The translations under genes and the position numbers were made by a program. Shown here piece after piece: positions 32,069-43,746 of a stretch of DNA of 64,000 bases. The first letter of the stretch is position 1, and each line of letters begins with the position of its first letter. Origin of the DNA: JAPHSX01 sp039714395 (lineage in GTDB: Bacteria > Pseudomonadota > Gammaproteobacteria > Thiohalomonadales > Thiohalomonadaceae); contig JBDLJH010000007.1 in NCBI GenBank assembly GCA_039714395.1, forward strand, positions 1 through 64,000, read 5' to 3'. The notes beneath the pieces are model-generated. The model did no database searches. It saw nothing but the letters and a program-made list of their open reading frames with translations, and was not told where the DNA came from.

Positions 32069-33868
32069 CTAATGCCCCCCTAACCATAACTCAACTCGTT
32101 TTGTCTTGTCGTCTATGAGAAAAGCACTGTTTGTGGGCTGCTTACCCAACACTATTTGGTATTGCATTAACTCGTCACGACGAAAACCATGAATGGTGAC
32201 GCCACTATCTATATTCATGTTTGCTAGTTGTTTGTCAAATTTCTCCTTATTGGTTTTTAGGCCATCGACGGCCAGGAGGATATCGTTGGCGGATATCCCT
32301 GCGTGGTGGGCTGGGGAGTTGTTGAGCACTGCAGCGACTTTTGCCCCTATTCTATCACTATTAGCCGAAAAGCGGATCCCGGTATAGGGAGGGGAGGGGT
32401 TACTGCTACCGGGTTTGCCACCTTTATCTTCCAGTCCCTCACTGGGGCGTAGCTTGTACTCTACGCCAAATTCGGAAAGTAGCTCGGCTAGCGGTAACTC
32501 TTCGGTTGTACGCAGGGTGTGATTAAAAAATGATCTTAGTTCGACACCGCTCACTGATTCAATAAATGTTTCTAGTCCTTCAGGGGTGACACCAATAAGT
32601 GGTTTGCCATGTTGTTGCCACAGGGCACGCATCACATCATCCAACGAACTCTTTCCACCGCTCTCTTTACGGATAGTTAGATCCAGACAGAGAGCGATTA
32701 GTGCCCCTTTATTGTAGTAGCTGACGATCGCGTTGGGTGCATTTTCGTCTGCCTTGTAGAGCTTGGTCCAGGTGTCGAAGCTTGATTCGCTGACCGTCTG
32801 TTTTTCTCGTCCTGGTGTACGCAATAAACGGGTGATCTGTTGGCCCAGCAACTCCAGGTAACTCTCTTTGTTGATGCAACCGCTGCGGTAGAGGAACAGG
32901 TCATCATAGTAGCTGGTAACACCCTCAAAGAACCAGAGAAGAGGTGTATGAGTCTCCTGCTGCAGGTTATAGGGGAGATAGTCGGTCGGTTTGATCCGCT
33001 TGACGTTCCAGGTATGGAAGTATTCGTGGCTGCACAGACCAAGAAAGCTACGGTAGCCATCACTCATTCTTTTATCACCGTGTTGCGGGAAATTATCGCG
33101 TGAGCAGAGCAACGAGGTGGAACTACGGTGCTCCAGACCGCCATACCCGTCACCTACTGCCATCACCTGAAACAGGTAGTGATCCATTTCGGGCAGTTCG
33201 CCAAAGAGTTCGATCTCGGTCCCACAGATTTTTTTTAGATCTGTCGCGATACGATCACAGTCGGCGTAGTGCTTACCGGTGATCGCCACGGCATGGGGAG
33301 TACCCTTTGCCTCGAACTCAATAAGGGTGAAATCGGCCATCTCTACCGGGTGATCGATCAGTTCATCGTAGTTGCTACTCTGGTAACCGCCAAAGCCCCA
33401 CAAAGGCGCACCATTTAGTGGCAGGGTAGTGGCGACGCGCCAGTTCTTATAGGCATCCCCTTCAGGTGGTTGTAACTCCACCGAGCAAGGAGTCTCATCC
33501 TGGCCATGAACGCGCAGGAACAGGCTGGTGCCATTAAAATAGGCGTGGGATTGATCAAAGTGAGCGCTACGTACCGAGAGGTCCCATGCGTAAACGGTGT
33601 AGTTGATAATTAGTGCACCGTCACAGGGCGCAGCCTGCCATGTTTGTTTGTCGGATTTGGTAAGGGCGACGGTCTTGCCACTGCACTCGGCATTAATAGT
33701 GACGATATTTTTTGCGAAGTCGCGGATCATGTAGCTACCGGGGATCCATGCAGGCAGCGAAAAGTGCTGTCCCTCGGGATCCGGGCGGCTGGCGGTGAGC
33801 TGTATGGAAAATAGATGGCCAGCCGGATCGGCAGGCTCCACACGATAGTGAATGGGATGTTGTTGCAT
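32069..33868 (-). CDS. M61 family metallopeptidase with C-terminal PDZ domain
   Basis: A 599-residue glycyl-aminopeptidase-type protein. The N-terminal beta domain opens with HYRVEPADPAGHLF and PAWIPGSYMIRDFAKN; the zinc site is in LCSHEYFHTWNVKR (HExxH, about residue 277), with WFFEGVTSYYDDLF supplying the downstream Glu. A PDZ domain lies at about 490-575 (VLNNSPAHHAGISANDILLAVDG). No signal peptide is evident. It is the last gene of a six-gene minus-strand run from purB. Confidence 0.92.
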   Translation of the reverse strand: MQQHPIHYRVEPADPAGHLFSIQLTASRPDPEGQHFSLPAWIPGSYMIRDFAKNIVTINAECSGKTVALTKSDKQTWQAAPCDGALIINYTVYAWDLSVRSAHFDQSHAYFNGTSLFLRVHGQDETPCSVELQPPEGDAYKNWRVATTLPLNGAPLWGFGGYQSSNYDELIDHPVEMADFTLIEFEAKGTPHAVAITGKHYADCDRIATDLKKICGTEIELFGELPEMDHYLFQVMAVGDGYGGLEHRSSTSLLCSRDNFPQHGDKRMSDGYRSFLGLCSHEYFHTWNVKRIKPTDYLPYNLQQETHTPLLWFFEGVTSYYDDLFLYRSGCINKESYLELLGQQITRLLRTPGREKQTVSESSFDTWTKLYKADENAPNAIVSYYNKGALIALCLDLTIRKESGGKSSLDDVMRALWQQHGKPLIGVTPEGLETFIESVSGVELRSFFNHTLRTTEELPLAELLSEFGVEYKLRPSEGLEDKGGKPGSSNPSPPYTGIRFSANSDRIGAKVAAVLNNSPAHHAGISANDILLAVDGLKTNKEKFDKQLANMNIDSGVTIHGFRRDELMQYQIVLGKQPTNSAFLIDDKTKRVELWLGGH

Positions 33869-33884
33869 AGAATTTATTGACCGA

Positions 33885-34664
33885 TTAATTGTTAAGTCGT
33901 TCGACCTTGAGTTTTATCGTGTGAGTGGCGCTACGTTTTTTTCCGGTGGCGTAGAAGGTGCCAACACCACTGTGTTGTTGTTGCTCATCGATGCCACCGA
34001 TGGTGATCCACTCACCCAGCTTGCCGTTAACGGTAGTGGTGATGTTCTGTTTTTCGATGATTCCTGCCCCACTCGTTGAACGCTTGCTGCTAAAAGGACG
34101 AAGCTCCAGGGTGACATGTTCGCCGCGAATGCGCGGCCTTACCTCAAAGCCACTTTCAACATCTCTGTATTCAATCGATTGCTGTACGCTAGTACCGCGA
34201 GCAGAGTGGTGGCTACGTTTGGTGACTACGGGAATGGATTCTCCGGTACGAATGGTAGCCCATCCTCCTTCAATTACACGTAGCCGCTGTGCTATGGCAT
34301 CTTTCTCTTTTTTCTCTGTGCCATAGACGCGTACTTTGGGTCGCTCTATGCTGCCTCGAACATCGCCATGCAAGGTGGCTTGTTTATCGTCACCTCCCTG
34401 CATGACACTAATCATTAGTGATTGCAGCGGTGTGTCGAGTTGTTCAATCAGGGAGCGGATCTCTTCAAGGTGCCAGGGTTTACTGTTAACAATAAGGATG
34501 TTGTTGTGTCCGCTGATGCGAACACCTTCACTCAGTACAGGTTGCAGTAACGGGATTAGTGCCTCGGCGTTGCGATGCTTGAGGGTGATGAAGTTCATCT
34601 CGGCGTGGGCGAGAAACGGCATTAAGAGTAGCAATAGCAGTAGGGCAGTGAGTTGTTTCATCAT
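33885..34664 (-). CDS. Exported secretin-like protein (secretin N- and C-domain fragments)
   Basis: A 259-residue protein with a signal peptide (LTALLLLLLLMPFLAHA, about 1-21). An N0/N1-type KH-like segment follows: FITLKHRNAEALIPLLQPVL and NILIVNSKPWHLEEIRSLIEQLD, as in secretins. The C-terminal part, with GWATIRTGESIPV and LGEWITIGGIDEQ, resembles the beginning of a secretin beta domain, but the pore-forming remainder is missing. It therefore is unlikely to form a secretion channel alone. ATG 34664 with a second ATG directly after. Context gives no secretion partners. Confidence 0.75.
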   Translation of the reverse strand: MMKQLTALLLLLLLMPFLAHAEMNFITLKHRNAEALIPLLQPVLSEGVRISGHNNILIVNSKPWHLEEIRSLIEQLDTPLQSLMISVMQGGDDKQATLHGDVRGSIERPKVRVYGTEKKEKDAIAQRLRVIEGGWATIRTGESIPVVTKRSHHSARGTSVQQSIEYRDVESGFEVRPRIRGEHVTLELRPFSSKRSTSGAGIIEKQNITTTVNGKLGEWITIGGIDEQQQHSGVGTFYATGKKRSATHTIKLKVERLNN

Positions 34665-34676
34665 TAACTCCCAGTG

Positions 34677-35201
34677 CTAGATTCTGAGACTGCGAAATTC
34701 TGAGGAGGGGGTGGATCGTTCCCACATAGCGTGAAACCGCTCTTTCAGGTTGCGGGCAGTGAGGGGACTGTGGAGGCTGGCGATCCCCTCGAAGCGATCG
34801 GCCAGGGGACGGCGAAAATAGGCAGTACCATCTACCACCATATAGGATTCGATAAATTCGGCATCCACCCTGTCGGGTTCATGGATCTTGATGCCGCTGG
34901 TTAACCGTTGTGCCAGATTGACCAGACGGTGTCCGTGTTTAACAGCCTGTTCGCTCTTCCACACCAGGATATGAACATGGGCATTGCGGTGAGAGCGGAT
35001 GAAGGCGGAGAGTGCATCGACAAATGCCTCATTACTGTAGATGCGGCTATCGAAGTCATAACTGGCAATAAGGATCTCGTGCCTGGCCTGTTGTGCCAGC
35101 TTGAGGGCCAACTCGTGATTCCGTTCCGTGCTGCCCAGTTCGATCTGTTCTGCGTTGTCGTCCAATGTATATTCCATAGCATCACCAGTGGCTTGTATCA
35201 C
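34677..35201 (-). CDS. DUF7931-like protein (phospholipase D-like fold)
   Basis: A 174-residue protein. The stretch LALKLAQQARHEILIASYDFDSRIY followed by FVDALSAFIRSHRNAHVHILV resembles the first half of a phospholipase D-like fold, but no HKD motif is visible, so catalysis is doubtful. It resembles the protein that commonly accompanies, or is fused to, a GNAT acetyltransferase in this gene neighbourhood. The start is GTG 35201, with AAGG 6-7 bases upstream; ATG 35177 is the alternative. The upstream GNAT gene is 35 bases away. Confidence 0.65.
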   Translation of the reverse strand: MIQATGDAMEYTLDDNAEQIELGSTERNHELALKLAQQARHEILIASYDFDSRIYSNEAFVDALSAFIRSHRNAHVHILVWKSEQAVKHGHRLVNLAQRLTSGIKIHEPDRVDAEFIESYMVVDGTAYFRRPLADRFEGIASLHSPLTARNLKERFHAMWERSTPSSEFRSLRI

Positions 35202-35236
35202 AACATACCTTAATCATAGTGCTAAGGGGCCTCAAG

Positions 35237-35662
35237 TTATAGATGCCTATGCATGTGGCGGTGGGGAATGCCAGCATCCATAAAGACCTCGCCATGGGGG
35301 CTGAAGCCAAGGCGCTGGTAGAAGGGGATGGCCTCAACCTGTGCATCAAGGTGAATCTCGCTCAATTCACGTTTGTTGCCGATCTGTATTAAACGCTGCA
35401 TCAGGGCACTACCGATGCCGTGACCACGCCACGCTGGCAGCACGGCGACGCGGCCGATATGGCCATCGGCCAGCATACGTGCAGTGGCGATTGGTTTGCC
35501 GCTGTTGTCTCGGGCTAGCAAGTGGATGGCGTCGTTATCCAGGCCGTCCCATTCAAGTTCTTCTGGTACTTTTTGTTCCTGCATGAAGACCGTTTTGCGA
35601 ATCATTCGCAGTGCCTCCTCGTTATCCTGCCAACGGCTCTGTTTAATTTGGAAGTCGGCCAT
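35237..35662 (-). CDS. GNAT family N-acetyltransferase
   Basis: A 141-residue acetyltransferase. Acetyl-CoA binding is seen in IGRVAVLPAWRGHGIGSALM (Q/RxxGxG/A as RGHGIG, about 79-84), and the C-terminal motif is AIPFYQRLGFSPHGEVF. This layout resembles ElaA/YjcF-type GNATs of unknown substrate. It overlaps the upstream cupin gene by one base (TAATG), so the two are coupled. Confidence 0.9.
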   Translation of the reverse strand: MADFQIKQSRWQDNEEALRMIRKTVFMQEQKVPEELEWDGLDNDAIHLLARDNSGKPIATARMLADGHIGRVAVLPAWRGHGIGSALMQRLIQIGNKRELSEIHLDAQVEAIPFYQRLGFSPHGEVFMDAGIPHRHMHRHL

Positions 35663-36846
35663 TATTCGCCGGGAAAGTAGAGTGCGCCGAGGTTGTAGAG
35701 GGCGGTGAGCAGATCGGCAAAGCCAGCCGTTTCGAGGTGAGGGAGTAATACCGTCAAATCAAAGCGGCGCTGACCCGAGAGCAGGGTAGCTGCGAAGGCG
35801 AGATCGTGATGAAGCGGGATCTCCTCTCCGGCGACGTAGAGCAGAGTAGAACCGTGTTGTTCAATATAACTGAAACGGGCATATTCGCTACGCCACAGTT
35901 CACCCTGACGGTTTAGTGTTTCCAGGAATGCATCGAGGCTAAGCTCACTCTCCGGCTCAGGCAGATAGTGGCCCGGTTTAACATCGGTGGTGAAGGAGGC
36001 AAACCAGCGGGCCAGCTCATCATCATCACGCTGCATGACCTGACGCAGCTCATCACGAATTCTAGCAAGCTCACTGGTGGTGATTAGCCCCGGTTGCTCA
36101 CGCAGCTCGATACCGGGGTCGTTGTAGAACTTCTCTGTGTCGAGTCGCGACACGCTGTCGGCGCAGTAGGCCGCAGCCAACTCGGCGATGGCTGGGGCAC
36201 GGTAACCGACTGAGATGGTGATGCAGTCCTCCAGTGCCACGCCGTGATGTACTACACCGGGCGGCAGGTAGAGCATATCGCCCTCTTCGAGTATGTACTC
36301 CTCCTCGGGCTGGAAGTCGTTAAGGATGCGCACAGGCAGGCCTGGAATCAGCTGTTCAGGGCCGCAATCCTGATAAGAGAGCTGCCAGCGTCGCCGTCCC
36401 GGCCCCTGAATGAGGAAGACATCGTAGTTGTCGGCGTGTGGACCGACTGTGCCGTACTCCGGGGCAAAACTCACCATCACATCATCGAGGCGCCAGTTGG
36501 GCAGGAAATTAAAGCGCTCCTGCAGCAGGGCAAACTCGGGAATATGTTTGTTGATCTCCTGTACCAGCACCGTCCAGTGGGTATCGGGCAGTGAGGTGAA
36601 GTCTTCTTCGTTGAAAGGGCCGCTCTTGAGATCCCAGGGAGCCGCATCGTTATTGTCCCCAGTATTTTCCCGGATGATGCGTGACTCCACATCCTCCTCC
36701 ATTGCCAGGCCAGCCAGTTCTTCTGGTGTGATGGGACAGACAAAGTTGGGCAGGGCGTTGCGAATTACCAGTGGCTTTTGCTGCCAGTAGTCAGCAAGGA
36801 ACTGTTCGGATGTTAACTCACCGAGGGGGAATGGGGTGTTTTTCAT
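35662..36846 (-). CDS. roxA: JmjC-type cupin, ribosomal protein L16 3-hydroxylase-like (RoxA/YcfD)
   Basis: A 394-residue 2-oxoglutarate/Fe(II) oxygenase. The iron site is in VGPHADNYDVFLIQ (HxD, about 131-133) and LYLPPGVVHHG (distal His). N-terminal QFLADYWQQKPLVIRNA is typical of RoxA. In E. coli the enzyme hydroxylates an arginine of ribosomal protein L16. Here it is close in length to the family (about 370-390) and lies 41 bases after purB, an arrangement seen in other gammaproteobacteria. Confidence 0.9.
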   Translation of the reverse strand: MKNTPFPLGELTSEQFLADYWQQKPLVIRNALPNFVCPITPEELAGLAMEEDVESRIIRENTGDNNDAAPWDLKSGPFNEEDFTSLPDTHWTVLVQEINKHIPEFALLQERFNFLPNWRLDDVMVSFAPEYGTVGPHADNYDVFLIQGPGRRRWQLSYQDCGPEQLIPGLPVRILNDFQPEEEYILEEGDMLYLPPGVVHHGVALEDCITISVGYRAPAIAELAAAYCADSVSRLDTEKFYNDPGIELREQPGLITTSELARIRDELRQVMQRDDDELARWFASFTTDVKPGHYLPEPESELSLDAFLETLNRQGELWRSEYARFSYIEQHGSTLLYVAGEEIPLHHDLAFAATLLSGQRRFDLTVLLPHLETAGFADLLTALYNLGALYFPGE

Positions 36847-36887
36847 AGTAAAGTGAAGAGAGTGCTGTTGGCTGCCCTCTAAACGAG

Positions 36888-38255
36888 TTAGATATTTTTT
36901 GCCTGCTCGATGGCGTTGCCGATGTAGTTGGCCGGGGTCATCTTTTTCATCTCGGTCTTGACGTTATCAGGCAGTTCCAGAGTATCGATGAAGGCAGCCA
37001 TGCCTGCACCATCGACGCGTTTACCACGAGTCAGCTCCTTAAGCTTTTCGTAGGGCTTTTCAATAGCGTAACGACGCATAATGGTCTGAATCGGCTCGGC
37101 CAGTACCTCCCAGTTGCTATCAAGGTCGGCATCCAGTGCTTGCGGATTAACCTCCAGCTTGCCGATGCCACGCATGGTGGAGCTATAGGCGATCAGCGAG
37201 TAGCCAACGCCGGTACCGAGGTTACGCAGTACGGTAGAGTCGGTGAGGTCGCGCTGCCAGCGGGAGATCGGCAGCTTCTGCGCCAGATGATCGAAGATGG
37301 CGTTGGCGATGCCGAGGTTGCCCTCGGAGTTCTCAAAGTCGATGGGATTGACCTTGTGCGGCATGGTGGAAGAGCCGATCTCACCGGCCACGGTCTTCTG
37401 TTTGAAGAAGCCGTTGGAGATGTAGCCCCAGATGTCACGGTCAAAATCAATAATGATGGTGTTAAAGCGCGCGACTGCATCGAAGAATTCAGCGATGTAG
37501 TCGTGTGGTTCGATCTGGATGGTGTAGGGGTTCCAGTCCAGCCCCAGCGAGGTAACGAACTCCTCGGCAAATTTGGCCCAGTCGAGTTCGGGGTAAGCCG
37601 ATAGATGGGCGTTATAGTTACCCACTGCACCGTTGATCTTACCCAGCAGCGGTACACCTTTGATCTGCTCGCGCTGACGCATCAGGCGGTAGGCGACGTT
37701 GGCAAACTCCTTGCCCACGGTGGTAGGGGAGGCAGGCTGGCCGTGAGTGCGCGAGAGCATTGGCTGTTCGGCGTATTCATGCGCCTTGCCACGCATTGCA
37801 TCGATGATTTCATCTATGGCGGGCAGGATAACTCCGGTACGGGCCTCGCGCAGCATTAGCGCATGGGAGAGATTATTGATGTCCTCGGAGGTGCAGGCGA
37901 AGTGGATGAACTCGGTCACCGCCATCAGCTCCTCATTACCCTCGATCTTCTCCTTAAGGAAGTACTCCACCGCTTTCACATCGTGGTTGGTGGTACGCTC
38001 GATGTTCTTCACCCGCTGCGCATCCTCCTCGGAGAACTTCTCGACGATGTCGTTAAGCAGGTTAGTGGCATGCCCGGAAAAGGCAGGGACTTCACTGATC
38101 GCATCGGTGGCGGCCAGTTTCTGCAACCAGCGCACCTCCACCTGTACGCGATGACGGATCAGGCCATATTCGCTGAAGATGGGGCGCAGGGACTCGGTCT
38201 TGGAGCCGTAGCGGCCATCGATGGGGGAGACGGCTGTAAGTGAGGTCAGATCCAT
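36888..38255 (-). CDS. purB: Adenylosuccinate lyase
   Basis: Two-step enzyme of purine synthesis, forming AICAR and AMP, 455 residues. Signatures: SPIDGRYGSKTESLRP at the start, TNHDVKAVEYFLKEK, FACTSEDINN, SRTHGQPASPTT, and the flexible signature loop GSSTMPHKVNPIDFENSEGN. ATG 38255 gives the conserved N-terminus MDLTSLTAVSPIDGRYG; a longer frame to 38357 has no family support. It is the first gene of the minus-strand run. Confidence 0.97.
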   Translation of the reverse strand: MDLTSLTAVSPIDGRYGSKTESLRPIFSEYGLIRHRVQVEVRWLQKLAATDAISEVPAFSGHATNLLNDIVEKFSEEDAQRVKNIERTTNHDVKAVEYFLKEKIEGNEELMAVTEFIHFACTSEDINNLSHALMLREARTGVILPAIDEIIDAMRGKAHEYAEQPMLSRTHGQPASPTTVGKEFANVAYRLMRQREQIKGVPLLGKINGAVGNYNAHLSAYPELDWAKFAEEFVTSLGLDWNPYTIQIEPHDYIAEFFDAVARFNTIIIDFDRDIWGYISNGFFKQKTVAGEIGSSTMPHKVNPIDFENSEGNLGIANAIFDHLAQKLPISRWQRDLTDSTVLRNLGTGVGYSLIAYSSTMRGIGKLEVNPQALDADLDSNWEVLAEPIQTIMRRYAIEKPYEKLKELTRGKRVDGAGMAAFIDTLELPDNVKTEMKKMTPANYIGNAIEQAKNI

Positions 38256-38342
38256 ATCTCTATCCAGGTTAGTTATGACAAGAATCGCGCGATCATACAC
38301 CAATCTGCTGTTGGTTTGTTTCGGGGGAAAATGCAAAAGACG

Positions 38343-38366
38343 AAAAAAAGGGCGCAATATGCGCCC
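38343..38366 (-). terminator. Rho-independent terminator for the porin gene
   Basis: On the minus strand GGGCGCA-TAT-TGCGCCC stem (38350-38366) is followed by seven T. It lies about 140 bases past the porin stop and before the purB leader. The rest of the 38256-38506 gap holds nothing else I can name. Confidence 0.85.
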
Positions 38367-38506
38367 AAGTGGTATCCGTTAGGAGAACGGTAATACATCA
38401 TAAGTGGAATCCATTCCCAGCTCCCATCCCTGAGAGTGTCCTTAAATTATTTTTCCTAATGAGACATCATGCCAATTCCATGTGGCGTTCATGCTCAATC
38501 CGCTGC

Positions 38507-39580
38507 TTAGAACTTGTAGACAAGACCCAGGGCGAAGGCAGAGGCATCACCATCCAGCTTGCCCTTTTTGGCAAGACCGCCGTCACTACCCGCAGCGTAG
38601 AGGGCGTAGACAGAGGCGCTTTTGTCCAGCTTATGGTCGAAACCAACAGCGGTCATGACCTCATCGTCGGTGGCAGACTCACCGTCGTCGCGCATGCCGT
38701 AGGCCAGCTTGATGGTGTTCTTGTCATTCAGCTTGTACTTGGCGCTGAAGTAGGTCTCAGCCACATCATCGATACTGTTGCCGTCGTAGGCGAGGGTCTC
38801 ATGGACCAAGCCGAGATCGACAGGCCCGATCTTGTAGCCGGCACCGATTACGGTAGCGGTCTGCAGGTCATCGGCAACGGTGTCGCCATAGCTCTCAACC
38901 GCAGCGGCCACGTAGAGCGGGCCCTGATCGTAGTTGATCATGATGCTGGTAGCGGCACCGTTGTTTTCGGCTTCAACGCTGTCATCACCGGCATGGTAGG
39001 CAGCGGCTACGCCAACGGGGCCGAACTTGTTGAGGTAGGCAACGACATTATCCAGGCGGTTGGCCACGGTGATGATGTTGTTGTAGTCGGCATAGGTGTC
39101 GCTGAAGGGGTCGAGCTTGCCGGTGGCGATTTTGTGCGGAGTGTCGTGGTGACCAACGCGTACCTCACCGAAGCCGCCTTTCAGGCCGACATAGATATTG
39201 CGGGGCTTGAAGATGTACTTGTCATTATCAGTAACGGTGGCATCGGTGACAGTGTCGCCATCGAAATCGAGGTCGTAGTCTTTGGACTTGCTGTAGCTGC
39301 CACTCACCGCATCCAGCTCAAACTCGGCCTTGCCGCTGATCTCCATACCATTTTCCAGGGCCTTCTTGGCTTTGATACCAACGCGAGAAGAATGGCTGCT
39401 GATGGCGGTACCGCTGAAATCGCAGTTGGTGTTGACGGTTGGTGGGGTACAGGTGTCCTGGGACACAGCGGCGACAGAGGTGTGGATCTTGCCGTATACG
39501 GTGGTCTCGGCACTTACGTTGGCGGAAGCGGCGAGGGCGGCGGTGACTGCTGCAGCAATCAGGGTGTTGTTGAGTTGCAT
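38507..39580 (-). CDS. Gram-negative trimeric porin
   Basis: Outer-membrane general porin, 357 residues. A signal peptide (about 1-24, ending NVSA) leads to TTVYGKIHTSVAAV, the standard first strand of the proteobacterial porin family. SSRVGIKAKKALENGMEISGKAEFEL, YVGLKGGFGEVRVGHHDTP (split in loop) and the C-terminal FALGLVYKF with terminal Phe for BAM recognition are present. Two Cys in an early loop (CTPPTVNTNC) are unusual for porins. AGGAGT lies 6-7 bases before the ATG; only 20 bases upstream the palindromic repeat begins, so it sits inside the leader. Confidence 0.93.
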   Translation of the reverse strand: MQLNNTLIAAAVTAALAASANVSAETTVYGKIHTSVAAVSQDTCTPPTVNTNCDFSGTAISSHSSRVGIKAKKALENGMEISGKAEFELDAVSGSYSKSKDYDLDFDGDTVTDATVTDNDKYIFKPRNIYVGLKGGFGEVRVGHHDTPHKIATGKLDPFSDTYADYNNIITVANRLDNVVAYLNKFGPVGVAAAYHAGDDSVEAENNGAATSIMINYDQGPLYVAAAVESYGDTVADDLQTATVIGAGYKIGPVDLGLVHETLAYDGNSIDDVAETYFSAKYKLNDKNTIKLAYGMRDDGESATDDEVMTAVGFDHKLDKSASVYALYAAGSDGGLAKKGKLDGDASAFALGLVYKF

Positions 39581-39600
39581 TACATACTCCTAATAGTAAA

Positions 39601-39760
39601 GGGCACCTCTAATAATTCGTGAATGAACATCTTGGGCACCAACATACTCCTCTCTACGTTGCAAATCTTCGCAATAGTCCCGCTATTACGCGCAATTTGC
39701 GCCTTGATAGGAAAAAGTTGGCATCCCAATCTGTAACACTCAGAATTAATAGATGTACCC
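39601..39760. repeat. MITE-like palindromic repeat, copy 2, in the porin leader
   Basis: A 160-bp relative of the element at 1628-1785. Ends: GGGCACCTCTAATAATTC on the left and, inverted, GGGTACATCTATTAATTC on the right. The central 50-base block (39657-39707) matches copy 1 at about 44 of 51 aligned columns by eye, including the AATAG...CTATT hairpin and the arms GCAAATC/AATTTGC, whose differences from copy 1 keep the pairing. Left end is 20 bases upstream of the porin ATG. No clear target duplication is visible. Confidence 0.8.
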
Positions 39761-39876
39761 AAAAAGGGGATATCCAAAAACCGCGGCCAGTATTGCGCTG
39801 ATTTGTGACAGGAAGATGACAATTTGGTAAAGCTTTTATGACGGTTTGATGTAGTAAGGGAGGCGGACGCTTAGAG

Positions 39877-39902
39877 AAATTTGCGCTAGACTGCGCAACT
39901 TT
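39877..39902. promoter_or_regulatory. Stem-loop in the mtnA leader
   Basis: AAATTTGCGC (39877-39886) and GCGCAACTTT (39893-39902) pair at nine of ten positions around TAGACT. It ends 24 bases before the mtnA ATG with no T-tract. Role unknown; it could be an operator or a leader hairpin. The rest of the 39761-39926 stretch shows no gene. Confidence 0.45.
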
Positions 39903-39926
39903 CATCTTCAATCAATTGGAATAAGC

Positions 39927-40979
<1,053 letters not shown>

Positions 40980-41004
40980 GCATTTTTTGTACGGATGTGA
41001 CTCT

Positions 41005-41036
41005 GAGAGGCCCTAAACGGGCCTCTCGTCGTTTTT
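41005..41036 (+). terminator. Rho-independent terminator after mtnA
   Basis: Perfect stem GAGAGGCCC (41005-41013) / GGGCCTCTC (41019-41027) with TAAAC loop, then GTCG and five T. Confidence 0.88.
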
Positions 41037-41064
41037 ATTGCTGATGCAGTGGTGGAGTGGGGTG

Positions 41065-41073
41065 TGGTATGAT
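41065..41073 (+). promoter_or_regulatory. Candidate extended -10 promoter for gyrA
   Basis: TGG-TATGAT (TATGAT at 41068-41073) matches an extended -10 box; no good -35 is visible 17 bases upstream. It would start transcription about 55 bases before the gyrA ATG, right after the mtnA terminator. Confidence 0.35.
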
Positions 41074-41135
41074 TGAGCCGATTTTTCGCCTCATTAATGA
41101 TATTGCTACAGGCACAGTAAGGATAACGCTTTCAG

Positions 41136-43703
<2,568 letters not shown>

Positions 43704-43746
43704 GGCTGAACCTTTCCAATCAATAAAAAACGATAGAGGATATTCC

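Noticed and set aside
38369..39622. A 417-codon open frame on the plus strand, antisense to the porin gene.
   Set aside because: The porin on the opposite strand has a signal peptide, family motifs, C-terminal Phe, ribosome site and terminator. The plus-strand product is a low-complexity Gly/Val-rich shadow.
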